Assembly (NCBI RefSeq): GCF_001654455.1
Contig: NZ_CP015772.1
Span: 1,550,001 to 1,614,000 of the forward strand
Length of the DNA stretch: 64,000 nucleotides
Direction: 5' to 3'
Origin: Niabella ginsenosidivorans
GTDB taxonomy: Bacteria; Bacteroidota; Bacteroidia; Chitinophagales; Chitinophagaceae
The notes beneath the pieces were generated by a model. It was not told the origin of the DNA, ran no database searches, and saw only the letters and a list, made by a program, of their open reading frames with translations. A program made the translations under genes and the position numbers. Positions 17,271 through 26,151 of the stretch are shown here, piece after piece (position 1 is the first letter of the stretch; each line of letters starts with the position of its first letter).

Positions 17271-18257
17271 ATGGCAAAGGTGTTAATTACAGGGGCGACG
17301 GGTTTATTAGGCTATAATACCGCACTGGAGTTTTGCCGGCAGGGATCCGATGTGCGCGTGCTGGTGAGGAGCAATACAGAGTTAGCGGTACTTAAGAGCC
17401 TGTTTTGTGAAATCTATTATGGCAGTATTGAAAACGGTGATGATGTGAGCACTGCTGTTACAGGTTGCGATTATGTGATACATGCAGCATCCCTTACCGC
17501 ACAATGGGGCATAGATAAAGAACAATATGAAACAGTAAATATTAAAGGAACCGAGAATGTGATTCGGGCTTGTTTGAACAACAATATAAAAAAGCTGGTT
17601 TATATCAGCACGGCAAATACAATAGCACCCGGTTCTATACAAAATCCGGGAACAGAGCTGAATAGTTTTACGCTTTTTAAGGTAAACTCTCCCTATATCA
17701 ACACCAAATATATAGCCCAGCAAAAAGTACTGGAAGCCGTGGTTGAAAAACAACTGCCGGCAGTAGTCCTGAATCCCACATTTATGATTGGTCCGTTTGA
17801 TTTTAAACCGAGTTCAGGGCGCATCTTTAAATTTGCATCAGGAGCCGTGGTGTTTTATCCCCCGGGTGGTAAGAATTTTGTTTATGTTAAGGATGTCAGT
17901 AAAGCAATAATGGCCGCCTGCACTGCTCCGGTATCAGGCGAATGCCTGCTGGTGGCAGGAGAAAATATGAGTTACCGTCATTTTTTTAAAATGACGAATA
18001 TGATCCGGAAACAAAAATCATTAATGATCAGAATACCCGCTTTTTTATTAAAGGCGGCTGGTTTTATGGGAACTGTTTTAGGCTGGATGCTTAATAAAAG
18101 ACTAAAGCTGAATTATTCTTCAGCCAAATTATTATGTATGGATAATTATTATTCAGGAACAAAAGCGAAGGATCAACTGGGCATAGCATATACGCCGGTT
18201 GCTAAGGCAGTTACTGATGCACTGGCATGGTTTGAAACAGAAAATAAAATTGATTAA
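17271..18257 (+). CDS. NAD-dependent epimerase/dehydratase (extended SDR)
   Basis: This 328-residue extended SDR has the motif TGATGLLG (7-14), HAAS (71-74), ISTAN and Tyr142/Lys146 in PYINTK. The sequence pattern is closest in memory to hopanoid-associated epimerase HpnA and 3beta-hydroxysteroid dehydrogenase/isomerase types, though neither assignment can be fixed by eye. A C-terminal hydrophobic helix (about 255-275) could touch the membrane. Its stop overlaps the start of the sensor kinase gene (TAATG), so the enzyme and the two-component system are translationally coupled. Confidence 0.8.
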   Translation: MAKVLITGATGLLGYNTALEFCRQGSDVRVLVRSNTELAVLKSLFCEIYYGSIENGDDVSTAVTGCDYVIHAASLTAQWGIDKEQYETVNIKGTENVIRACLNNNIKKLVYISTANTIAPGSIQNPGTELNSFTLFKVNSPYINTKYIAQQKVLEAVVEKQLPAVVLNPTFMIGPFDFKPSSGRIFKFASGAVVFYPPGGKNFVYVKDVSKAIMAACTAPVSGECLLVAGENMSYRHFFKMTNMIRKQKSLMIRIPAFLLKAAGFMGTVLGWMLNKRLKLNYSSAKLLCMDNYYSGTKAKDQLGIAYTPVAKAVTDALAWFETENKID

Positions 18258-19384
18258 TGTTATTAACAACCATAATTCTGATTTTAAAGCGGATGAACAG
18301 ACGACAACTGGAAGGCTTTCTACAACATCCGCTGCTAAGATATGTGGCGCGGATCATTATTCTCTATGGCTTCAGTGTGGTATTCCGTTCTTTTGATATG
18401 TCGTTCAAAAACACCGCGGATTCCTCCTTTTTCAGAGAACAGTCATTTAGTCTGATGTTTGTTGTACTGGGTTTACTCATATGGGGAGGAGGCTCCCGCC
18501 TGGCTGTTTTTTTACAGAAAAAGACTGCAGGTAAGAAAAGGTCTTATGCGGTTATAGTACTTTGCGCAGGGTTGGTAGTGTTTGGCCTGTTTGCGGCATT
18601 TCTTTTCGGACTGTCCTATTCCTTTTTTGATATCTGTTTATTTAACCGGTATGAAGCCTGGGAAAGCTTTAGCCATCTGAGTTATGATCTTATTTTCGGG
18701 GCTTTTATTTTTTACCTGCTAATATTAGGTTTTAGTGGCATCCTGTTTTATTATAAAAACTGGCAGGAAGCCCGTTTGAATGCAGAACGTTTGCGGCGCG
18801 AAAATATGCAGGCGCGTTATGATGTGCTGAAAAGCCAGATCGATCCTCATTTTTTCTTTAATTCCCTGAGTGTTTTAACCAGCCTTGTTTATAAAAGCGC
18901 TGATTTGTCGGCTGAATATATAACCCGGTTGTCCAAATGTTACCGTTATATCCTGGATCAGAAGGCTGAAAATCTGGTTGCCCTGCGGACAGAGCTTTCA
19001 TTTCTGGAATCTTACCTGTTTCTGATCAGGATCAGGCATCAGAACAGTATTTTTTTTCATATTGATCAGCCAACCGAAAAGCAGGAGGCTTCCTTATTGC
19101 CACCTGCGGCATTACAAATGCTTGTAGAAAATGCTGTTAAGCATAACCGGTTTGCCGTAAATGATCCGTTGCATGTTACGATCCGGTTTACTGATCAGCA
19201 TATTATTATATCCAATGATTTACGCAAGCGGGCAGAGAATCCGTTTTCAACGGGAGTCGGATTGCCGAATATTAAAAAGAGGTATGAACTGATTACAGAC
19301 AGTAAAGTAGAGATTACCGAAACAGACGGGCTATTTACCGTAAAACTTCCTTTTCTGTCTGAAGATCTAAAAGAGCAATTTTAA
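18257..19384 (+). CDS. LytS-type sensor histidine kinase
   Basis: This 375-residue membrane kinase has four hydrophobic segments (about 28-46, 66-86, 98-125 and 143-166), then a short linker and the His_kinase domain (PF06580). The phospho-acceptor is His198 in QIDPHFFFNSL, and the ATPase part shows the N box LVENAVKHN and GVGLPNIKKRY. It has no separate periplasmic sensor domain, so the signal is probably membrane-related. Met13 (18293) is an alternative start. The regulator gene follows 10 bases downstream. The overlap with the lipid-type enzyme genes suggests the system may respond to membrane state. Confidence 0.88.
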   Translation: MLLTTIILILKRMNRRQLEGFLQHPLLRYVARIIILYGFSVVFRSFDMSFKNTADSSFFREQSFSLMFVVLGLLIWGGGSRLAVFLQKKTAGKKRSYAVIVLCAGLVVFGLFAAFLFGLSYSFFDICLFNRYEAWESFSHLSYDLIFGAFIFYLLILGFSGILFYYKNWQEARLNAERLRRENMQARYDVLKSQIDPHFFFNSLSVLTSLVYKSADLSAEYITRLSKCYRYILDQKAENLVALRTELSFLESYLFLIRIRHQNSIFFHIDQPTEKQEASLLPPAALQMLVENAVKHNRFAVNDPLHVTIRFTDQHIIISNDLRKRAENPFSTGVGLPNIKKRYELITDSKVEITETDGLFTVKLPFLSEDLKEQF

Positions 19385-19394
19385 GCAATTAATT

Positions 19395-20168
19395 ATGAAG
19401 GTCGCCATTTTTGAAGACGAAAAATTAAACGCTGACCGGCTGGTACAGTTACTGCAAACGGCTGCTCCGGACATAGAGGTACTGACCGTTATTGAATCAA
19501 TTGAAGAGGGCGCTAAGTGGCTGTCACAATATGGCAATAAGGCGGATATTGTTTTTATGGACATCCAGCTTTCTGACGGAAATTGTTTTGAAATGCTGCA
19601 GCAGGTAACGTTTAAGATCCCTGTCATATTTACCACGGCGTATGATAAATTTGCCTTACAGGCATTCCAGGTGCACAGTATTGATTATCTTTTAAAGCCT
19701 ATTGATAAGACAGAGCTGGAAAGAGCGCTGGCCAAATTTCACTATTTTAAAAATCAGGCAAATACTTTTATTGATGTTTCCAGGATAGCGGAGGCATTTT
19801 ACCGGCAGGAAAATACAAGATTTATCGGCAGGGCAAATAATCAGATCGTTTATGTAAAAGCAAAAGACATCGCCTGTATTGCATATGCAGACGGGATAAC
19901 AAAGGTGATGACCCATGCAGGAAAAAAGATCCCGTTGGATTATTCTTTAGACCAGATGGAAAAAATGCTGAACAGAACCTTGTTTTTTCGTATTAACCGG
20001 AAAATGATCATAAGTATTGACGCCATAACCCGGATCAATAGCTATTACAATAACAGGCTCATTTTACAATTAAACCCGGATATTGGCACTACCGATACGA
20101 TTGTAAGCAGAGAACGGGTAGCCTCTTTTAAAAGCTGGCTGGAAGGACGGGAGCCGGATTTTTCTTAA
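19395..20168 (+). CDS. LytTR-family response regulator
   Basis: This 257-residue regulator has an N-terminal receiver domain with phospho-acceptor Asp56 (VFMDIQL), acidic residues EDE at 7-9 and the conserved Lys in LLKPID. A C-terminal LytTR DNA-binding domain (about 150-250) carries FIGRANNQIVYVKAKDI and a FFRINRKMII block. It is the partner of the kinase just upstream. Its targets cannot be read from sequence. Its stop codon shares bases with that of the converging rhomboid gene (TTAA), so the two 3' ends overlap by four bases. Confidence 0.9.
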   Translation: MKVAIFEDEKLNADRLVQLLQTAAPDIEVLTVIESIEEGAKWLSQYGNKADIVFMDIQLSDGNCFEMLQQVTFKIPVIFTTAYDKFALQAFQVHSIDYLLKPIDKTELERALAKFHYFKNQANTFIDVSRIAEAFYRQENTRFIGRANNQIVYVKAKDIACIAYADGITKVMTHAGKKIPLDYSLDQMEKMLNRTLFFRINRKMIISIDAITRINSYYNNRLILQLNPDIGTTDTIVSRERVASFKSWLEGREPDFS

Positions 20169-20860
20169 CCCTGGAAAACTGCCGATCGTTTTGCAAACGA
20201 CCGCACTAAAAAAATACCTGCAAAGAAACCTCCTATATGAGCAGCATACGCAACACCTGTATCTTCCTGCCCGTGAATAGAATTCCACTGACTGACGATC
20301 TGCGTAAGGATCCAGAGGCCAAGTGTAATGACGGCTGGCACCCTGAAAATAAAGGGAAGCGCAAATATCCGCACCCTGTTTTTAGGAAATAATATAAGAT
20401 AGCCACCCAGCACACCGGATATTGCACCGGATGCCCCGAGGCTTGGCACAAACAGGCCGTTATCCAGCAGCGCTGCAACGAACACATGACTAAGAGAAGC
20501 AAGAACGCCGCAGATAAGGTAAAATAAAAGATACCTGAAATGCCCCATCACATTCTCCAGGTTATCTCCGAAGATCCACAGGTAAAGCATGTTCCCCGCT
20601 ATATGCGCAATGCTGCCGTGCATGAACATGGAAGTGATAATGGTGGCATAAACAGGAACAGGAGTAGGACCAAGCCCGTTTCCAACTATATCCTGCCCGC
20701 TGATGATCTCCGCAGGAACTGTAGAAAAACCGGCAATGATGTACGGATTCGTTCCCAGAGCCTGTACAAAAATGAATACAAAGATGTTCAGTGCAATCAG
20801 CAGGTAGTTGATATAAGGCGTTATAGTGCGACTTGAATTATCATCTCCTATAGGAAACAT
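20165..20860 (-). CDS. Rhomboid intramembrane serine protease
   Basis: This 231-residue membrane protein has about six transmembrane segments. The catalytic dyad is Ser144 in GASGAISG and His208 in AHIGGF; HIAGN at 86-90 gives the conserved His and Asn of the oxyanion region. Rhomboids cut single-pass membrane proteins within the bilayer. It lies 40 bases downstream of a J-domain protein gene that ends in a lone C-terminal membrane helix, so the two may be co-transcribed. The substrate is unknown. Confidence 0.88.
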   Translation of the reverse strand: MFPIGDDNSSRTITPYINYLLIALNIFVFIFVQALGTNPYIIAGFSTVPAEIISGQDIVGNGLGPTPVPVYATIITSMFMHGSIAHIAGNMLYLWIFGDNLENVMGHFRYLLFYLICGVLASLSHVFVAALLDNGLFVPSLGASGAISGVLGGYLILFPKNRVRIFALPFIFRVPAVITLGLWILTQIVSQWNSIHGQEDTGVAYAAHIGGFFAGIFLVRSFAKRSAVFQG

Positions 20861-20900
20861 GTTGGTATGGTTTTAAATTGGAGGTTATGCGCCTGCGTTT

Positions 20901-21539
20901 TTATAAAGAACGGGCAATTATTATGCAAAGTAGGATAATTATCAGAAGGAGCAAAACCGGCTGAGCACGCGCCCATAAAATGGCCTGTCGGATCTCCTTT
21001 TGTTTTTGACAGATGAGGAGCTGTGCACTGCTGCCTGCCTGTATTTTTTTTAATTGATCCAGAACAATTAGCTGATCCCGGTACCGGATCAGGAAAATAC
21101 TTTCCGTCATCCATTTTATTATTTCATTATTGATCGCTTCCTCGTCAAACCGGTTAAGGAGCTCGATCTTTTCCTCATTGATCAGACCGGCCAGTTCCCG
21201 GAAAATTCCTTTTTTATCTACACGGTATGCATCCATTTTCAAAAAGGCCCGGTGCGCTGCTAACACTTTATTGAGGAGCTGCGGAGGAGTAACTGCCGGC
21301 GCTTCCATGCCTCTTCCCATCGTTTTATGCAGCCATCGTTCCTGCAGGTAAGCCTCTTTTAATTCGGGAGTGATAAGAGTGGTATAGGCTTCTTTTATCA
21401 GTTGAAACTGGGCTTCGGCATAACTATTGGAAGGATTTTTGTCTGGGTGATACTGATGTGCAAGTTTGCGGTAAGCGTTTTTTATATCCTGTAAATTGGC
21501 AGAAGGGGTGAGGCCTAATATTTTATAATAATCTTTCAA
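20901..21539 (-). CDS. Membrane-anchored J-domain protein
   Basis: This 212-residue protein has an N-terminal J domain (residues 3-65) with the HPD signature at 31-33, which stimulates DnaK ATPase. There is no Gly/Phe region or zinc domain, so it is not canonical DnaJ. A helical middle follows, then a C-terminal hydrophobic helix (about 193-210, LLLLIIILLCIIIA) that would anchor it tail-first with the J domain in the cytoplasm. The start gives the standard MKDYYKILGL opening. It probably recruits DnaK to the membrane. Confidence 0.85.
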   Translation of the reverse strand: MKDYYKILGLTPSANLQDIKNAYRKLAHQYHPDKNPSNSYAEAQFQLIKEAYTTLITPELKEAYLQERWLHKTMGRGMEAPAVTPPQLLNKVLAAHRAFLKMDAYRVDKKGIFRELAGLINEEKIELLNRFDEEAINNEIIKWMTESIFLIRYRDQLIVLDQLKKIQAGSSAQLLICQKQKEIRQAILWARAQPVLLLLIIILLCIIIARSL

Positions 21540-21757
21540 AATAATTATCTAAAAGTCTGTGATTCAGAAAATAAAAATAGTGATAATAAAAATGTTAACA
21601 ATTTTTACATAAAGTTTTCTTAACTATTGTTAGTTTGCGGGGTGTATCCGCAACCCGTAAAACGAATATCCGTCTATTAATCAGAAAATGCAAGCAACAG
21701 ATATCTTGTCTTTTCAAAAGAAACAATTTTAGCTCAAATAAAATAAAAGTATTTAAA

Positions 21758-23089
21758 ATGAAACGTCTAATTACCACAATCAGCTTCAGCTTGTTTCTGG
21801 CACTGGCCATGGCTGTTTCCCAAAGGGCAACAGCTCAGGTGAGCGTTGGGGCAAGCATTAATTTCCAAACGTTCTATGATGAGCTGAGCCCTTATGGTGA
21901 GTGGGTAGATTACCCGGATTATGGCTATGCATGGCGTCCCCGTGTGGATGCAGGGTTCCGGCCGTATGCTACAGGCGGGCACTGGGTTTATTCAGATGAG
22001 TATGACTGGATGTGGGCCTCTGATTATGATTGGGGCTGGGCACCGTTCCACTACGGCAGATGGTTTTATGATTCCTTTTACGGATGGATGTGGGTACCTG
22101 GCTATGAATGGTCTCCGGCATGGGTAGCCTGGCGCGGTGGCGGCGATTATTATGGATGGGCACCGTTGCGTCCGGGTATCAGTATCAGCATCGGTATCGG
22201 AAGCTATAACCCTCCGTATGATTACTGGACATTTGCTCCGGGGCGTTATATGAATTCGCCTTATATCAGCCGGTATTACTACCCCTACAGAAACAATACC
22301 ACCATCATTAACAGAACCACTATCATTAACAACTATTATGGCGGCAACCGGGGTGGCGGAAGAAGAGGTTACTATGTCAATGGCCCCCGCCGTACAGATG
22401 TAGAAAGATATACAGGCCGTATTCAAAGTGTACGTGTAAGAGATGCCAACAGGCCGGGCCGTACTTCAGTGGGCAGGGGAGCTGTTTCCGTTTACCGTCC
22501 TGCCGTGCAAAGAACAACGACCAATACAAGGTATGCTCCAAGAACAGTACAGCAGTACAACCGTTCCGATGCAAGAGCAAACAGCAATGCGGGTAGAAGT
22601 GCTGTGAATAACAGCGCCAGAAACCAGCGCCAGCAGCAGGTGAATAATACACGCCAACAGCAGTCTGTAAATCGTCAGCAACAGGCGAATGCACGGAATC
22701 AGCAGGTACAGGCGCAACGCCAGCAGCAGACAAATGCCCGGCAGCAAGAGGACCGTCAACGACAAATGAGCATGCGTAACGACCAGGCACGCCAGCAGCA
22801 AATGCAGCAACGGAACCAGCAGGCACAGATACAGCGTCAGCAGGCTCAGCAACGCAATCAACAAATGCAGCGCCAGCAGCAGATGCAGACACAACGGAAT
22901 AATGAATTACGCCAGCAGCGTCAGCAACAAATGCAGCAGCGTCAGCAGCAGGTACAGGCGCAACGCCAGCAGCAAATACAACAGCGCCAGCAGGTACAGA
23001 GAAGCGCTCCGGCAAGGTCTGATGCATCAAGAGGCGGGGGAGGACGCAGTGAAGGAAGCAGAGGCAGCCGCGGTGATGGAAGAAGATAA
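21758..23089 (+). CDS. Secreted DUF6600-type protein with Gln/Arg-rich tail
   Basis: I place the start at the Met of MKRLITTISF, which opens a clear signal peptide ending near ATAQV; upstream in-frame codons look non-coding. The 443-residue protein has an N-terminal aromatic domain (about 30-165) with repeated YGEW, GWAPFHYGRW, GWMWVPGYEW and YYGWAPLRPG motifs, as in DUF6600/YXWGXW proteins, often found near FecR or envelope stress genes. Residues from about 265 on are low complexity, with long alternations of QQQ, RQQ and NQQ, ending in a Gly/Arg/Ser tail. The tail may bind polyanions or be disordered. Function is unknown. Confidence 0.8.
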   Translation: MKRLITTISFSLFLALAMAVSQRATAQVSVGASINFQTFYDELSPYGEWVDYPDYGYAWRPRVDAGFRPYATGGHWVYSDEYDWMWASDYDWGWAPFHYGRWFYDSFYGWMWVPGYEWSPAWVAWRGGGDYYGWAPLRPGISISIGIGSYNPPYDYWTFAPGRYMNSPYISRYYYPYRNNTTIINRTTIINNYYGGNRGGGRRGYYVNGPRRTDVERYTGRIQSVRVRDANRPGRTSVGRGAVSVYRPAVQRTTTNTRYAPRTVQQYNRSDARANSNAGRSAVNNSARNQRQQQVNNTRQQQSVNRQQQANARNQQVQAQRQQQTNARQQEDRQRQMSMRNDQARQQQMQQRNQQAQIQRQQAQQRNQQMQRQQQMQTQRNNELRQQRQQQMQQRQQQVQAQRQQQIQQRQQVQRSAPARSDASRGGGGRSEGSRGSRGDGRR

Positions 23090-23133
23090 AGAGTTGGGTA
23101 GTCTATAGTTTTTCATAATTTAAAGTGTAGAGC

Positions 23134-23163
23134 CCGGCCCCGGTTTTTCCGGGGCCGGTTCTA
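23134..23163 (+). terminator. Hairpin terminator behind the DUF6600 gene
   Basis: CCGGCCCCGG and CCGGGGCCGG form a perfect 10-bp GC stem around a TTTTT loop, followed by TTCTAT, 45 bases after the stop codon. Confidence 0.75.
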
Positions 23164-23545
23164 TATGGTAAGCCTGCAAGCGCCGGCATGGGATACTGGT
23201 GTAATATGAAACAGGTTTTTATACCATTTAGGTTAAATTGCATCAAGGGAAAGGGAGCTCTGTATTATCAGAGAGATTCCCCCGCTCATTCCGGTCGGAC
23301 GGGTATTTCAGTATCTATATATAGTATCGCTCAACAAACGCTGAAACAAAAACAGACCCCGGAACAAGCCGGGATGACATCTTCAGGGCAACCCTTAAGA
23401 AGGGTGTCATCGCTTCATTGATTTGGGCCACCAATAGTTTACTTTGGATGACAGCGTTCTTTTAATGTAAATGGTATTAGTTTGATTCTCAGGCGCGCGC
23501 CTCTGCCGGGGAGCGATGGTGCAGGACCCTCCATTTAATAAAACT
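23164..23545. other. Non-coding spacer with repeat-like text
   Basis: About 380 bases between the DUF6600 terminator and the 3' end of tyrS. A GGAACAAGCCGGGATGACA stretch (23360-23378) resembles dispersed intergenic repeats of many bacterial genomes. An open frame of 77 codons here has no coding character. Confidence 0.35.
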
Positions 23546-24823
23546 TTATTGAACTGTAATCAGGTAATAGTTCTTTTTACCTTTTTGCAAAAGGATGTAT
23601 TTATTATGCAGCAGTTGCGCAGCAGTAACCTGCTGTTGCACATCAGTAACTTTTTCCCGGTTTATGCTGATGCCCCCACCCAGTATTAATTTACGGGCCT
23701 CGCCCTTACTGGGCGCTACTTTGACGGTTGCCAGCAGCGAGACGATATCAATGCCTTTATCAAGACCGGCTTTTGAAACGGCTATGGTAATCACACCTTC
23801 CAATCCCTCCAGGTCTTCAATGCTCATTTCATGGACCGGACCGGATTGGTTGGCAAACAATTTTTCTGTTGTGGCAACGGCCTTCTTATATTCATCGGTG
23901 CCGTGCACAAAGCTTGTGATCTCTCTGGCCAGGGTCTTTTGTAATAAACGTTCTGCCGGGTTTTGAAGGTGCTCGCTGATCAGCGCTTCTATGACCGGCT
24001 GATCAAGAAAGGTAAAGATCCGGATCCAGGATGCAGCATCCTCATCGCTGGTGTTCAGCCAGAACTGGTAGAACTGGTAAGGCGATGTTTTTTCAGGATC
24101 CAGCCATACATTGCCTTTTTCTGTTTTGCCAAATTTGGTACCGTCCGCTTTCCGGATAAGCGGGCAGGTAAAGGCAAAGGCTTCCATTCCCGCTTTTCGG
24201 CGGATGAATTCAGTGCCTGTGGTAATATTTCCCCACTGATCACTGCCGCCCATTTGCAGCTTGATGTTCTGTGTTGTATACAGATGGTAAAAGTCGTAGC
24301 CCTGCATCAGCTGGTAGGCAAATTCCGTATAGCTGATGCCTGCTTCGCCCTCCAGACGTTTTTTTACGCTGTCTTTAGCCATCATATAGTTTACAGTAAT
24401 ATGCTTTCCTGCATCCCTCAAAAAATCCAGGAAGCGAATGTCTTTAAACCAATCATAGTTATTGACCATTACTGCCGCATTGGGGTTTGATGACGTAAAA
24501 TCGAGGTATTTCTCCAACTGGCTTTTAATGCCGGCTACATTTGCCGCCAGTGCTTCTTCGGTTAACAGGTTACGTTCTTCGCTTTTGCCACTGGGATCAC
24601 CGATCATTCCGGTTGCACCGCCGATAAGCACAACGGGCCTGTGCCCGGCTTTTTGCAGGTGCACCAGTAGCAAAATAGGAACCAGGCTGCCAATATGCAG
24701 ACTGGTTGCAGTAGGATCAAAACCAATATACCCGCTGGTCATTTCCCTGTTTAATTGTTCCACGGTTCCGGGTATTATATCCTGGATCATACCCCGCCAT
24801 TTCAGTTCTGCTATAAGATTCAT
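23546..24823 (-). CDS. tyrS: Tyrosyl-tRNA synthetase
   Basis: TyrRS attaches tyrosine to tRNA-Tyr. The 425-residue protein is of standard bacterial length. The class I signatures are LHIGSL (His43-Ile-Gly45) and KFGKT (about 230) in place of KMSKS, normal for this enzyme. The tRNA/tyrosine pocket block [12 protein letters not shown] and GGSDQWGN are present, and a C-terminal S4 RNA-binding domain covers about 355-425. It is monocistronic, with a TAACTTTG -7 box 24 bases upstream. No T-box leader is visible, as expected for Bacteroidota. Confidence 0.96.
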   Translation of the reverse strand: MNLIAELKWRGMIQDIIPGTVEQLNREMTSGYIGFDPTATSLHIGSLVPILLLVHLQKAGHRPVVLIGGATGMIGDPSGKSEERNLLTEEALAANVAGIKSQLEKYLDFTSSNPNAAVMVNNYDWFKDIRFLDFLRDAGKHITVNYMMAKDSVKKRLEGEAGISYTEFAYQLMQGYDFYHLYTTQNIKLQMGGSDQWGNITTGTEFIRRKAGMEAFAFTCPLIRKADGTKFGKTEKGNVWLDPEKTSPYQFYQFWLNTSDEDAASWIRIFTFLDQPVIEALISEHLQNPAERLLQKTLAREITSFVHGTDEYKKAVATTEKLFANQSGPVHEMSIEDLEGLEGVITIAVSKAGLDKGIDIVSLLATVKVAPSKGEARKLILGGGISINREKVTDVQQQVTAAQLLHNKYILLQKGKKNYYLITVQ

Positions 24824-24847
24824 TGCTATGCCCGTTTATAAAAGCCG

Positions 24848-24855
24848 CAAAGTTA
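24848..24855 (-). promoter_or_regulatory. -7 box of tyrS
   Basis: On the minus strand this reads TAACTTTG, an exact TAnnTTTG match, giving a leader of roughly 20 bases. The -33 element is not obvious. Confidence 0.5.
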
Positions 24856-25019
24856 AGCCATTCCGCTTAAGAAACCTCCTTTTTACCGGTCCGCTGTTGA
24901 TCCGGGAAAACGGCTGTCTCGTCGAAAAAGTCCCCGTTGTTAATATTTTCTTGCTAATTTAGCACCTGGAAATTGTACTTATAAGAAAATTTAACGACCC
25001 TAAACTGTTTACTTTATCC

Positions 25020-26129
25020 ATGAAGGCATTGAAAGTGGGCTTTTTGCTGCTGTTTTTTTTGATTGCTGCTTATGCTGAAGCCCAGTTCCGCAAATATTCC
25101 AATGAGTTCCTGAACATAGGTGCCGGTGCGCGGGGCCTGGGTATGGGAAGCGCGCAGGTAGCTTCGGTACAGGATGGAACGGCCGGCTACTGGAACCCTG
25201 CAGGCCTGGTAAATGTTCAGGATGATATACAGGTAAACCTGATGCACTCTGAATATTTTGATGGCATTGGAAAATATGATTACCTGAATGTAACCCTTCC
25301 AACCACCAGCTCCAAAAGAACCCTGGGCGTTACAGCCCTGCGTTTTGCAGTAGATGATATCATGAATACATTGTTCCTGGTACAGCCGGATGGTTCTCTG
25401 AATTATAACAATATCAAATCTTTTTCATCGGCAGACTATGGCTTCCTGTTGTCGTATTCGCAAAACCTGAAAAAAACGGAAAACCAGCGCATCAATTTCG
25501 GCGTAAATGCAAAAATCATTCACCGGAGTGTGGGCAGTTTTGCAAAAGCCTGGGGGTTCGGACTGGATGCGGGTTTGCAGATCGTTAAAGACCAATGGAT
25601 GTTTGGCATTGTTGGCAGGGACATTACCACCACTTTCAACAGCTGGTCATTCAATTTTACAGATGAAGAAAAAGAGGTGTTGTATCTTACTAAAAATGAT
25701 ATCCCGGTAAAGTCTACTGAACTGACTTCACCGAGGCTGATTCTTGGCGCTGCACGTAATTTCCCGATCGGCAAGAAATCCAATTTACTTGCGGAGACCA
25801 ATTTTGATATGACCTTTGACGGCAGAAGAAATACGCTGATCAGCGGGAACCCTATAAGTATCGATCCCAAACTGGGAGTAGAGTACAGCTATAAAAATAT
25901 ACTTTTTGTAAGAGGGGGAGTGAACAATTTTCAGCAAGGGCTTGCCGATGGAGATACCCTGAATCAAAAAAAGGTATGGATCTTCCAGCCAAGTGTAGGC
26001 GTTGGGTTCAAAATAAAAATGATAATGGTTGATTATGCTTTTACCAACCTGGCAAATCAGTCTAACCCGCTGTTCACGCACGTATTTTCGCTGAAGATGG
26101 ATTTCAGAAGAAACCGGAAAAATAATTAG
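25020..26129 (+). CDS. PorV/PorQ-family outer-membrane barrel of the type IX secretion system
   Basis: This 369-residue exported protein (signal peptide to about residue 22, AEAQF) has the family opening FLNIGAGARGLGMGSAQVA and GTAGYWNPAGL, typical of PorV/PorQ (UPF0164-like) barrels related to FadL. In the T9SS, PorV shuttles cargo from the translocon to the PorU sortase. The gene is followed 22 bases later by a C25 peptidase of PorU type. This pairing matches what I remember being annotated as PorV2/PorU2, a second copy distinct from the core T9SS proteins. The role is inferred from the pair. Confidence 0.82.
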   Translation: MKALKVGFLLLFFLIAAYAEAQFRKYSNEFLNIGAGARGLGMGSAQVASVQDGTAGYWNPAGLVNVQDDIQVNLMHSEYFDGIGKYDYLNVTLPTTSSKRTLGVTALRFAVDDIMNTLFLVQPDGSLNYNNIKSFSSADYGFLLSYSQNLKKTENQRINFGVNAKIIHRSVGSFAKAWGFGLDAGLQIVKDQWMFGIVGRDITTTFNSWSFNFTDEEKEVLYLTKNDIPVKSTELTSPRLILGAARNFPIGKKSNLLAETNFDMTFDGRRNTLISGNPISIDPKLGVEYSYKNILFVRGGVNNFQQGLADGDTLNQKKVWIFQPSVGVGFKIKMIMVDYAFTNLANQSNPLFTHVFSLKMDFRRNRKNN

Positions 26130-26151
26130 TGGCATGTCAAGCGTATTTGTA

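Noticed and set aside
22600-23010. Repetitive DNA that might suggest a CRISPR array
   Set aside because: The repeats are in-frame Gln/Arg codons of variable length with no constant repeat-spacer pattern and no cas genes.
22377-23030. Hydrophobic Leu/Ala/Val-rich frames opposite the DUF6600 tail, looking like membrane proteins
   Set aside because: They arise from reading CAG/CAA repeats on the other strand.
23188-23421. 77-codon frame in the spacer upstream of the tyrS 3' end
   Set aside because: Covers a dispersed-repeat stretch and has no coding features.
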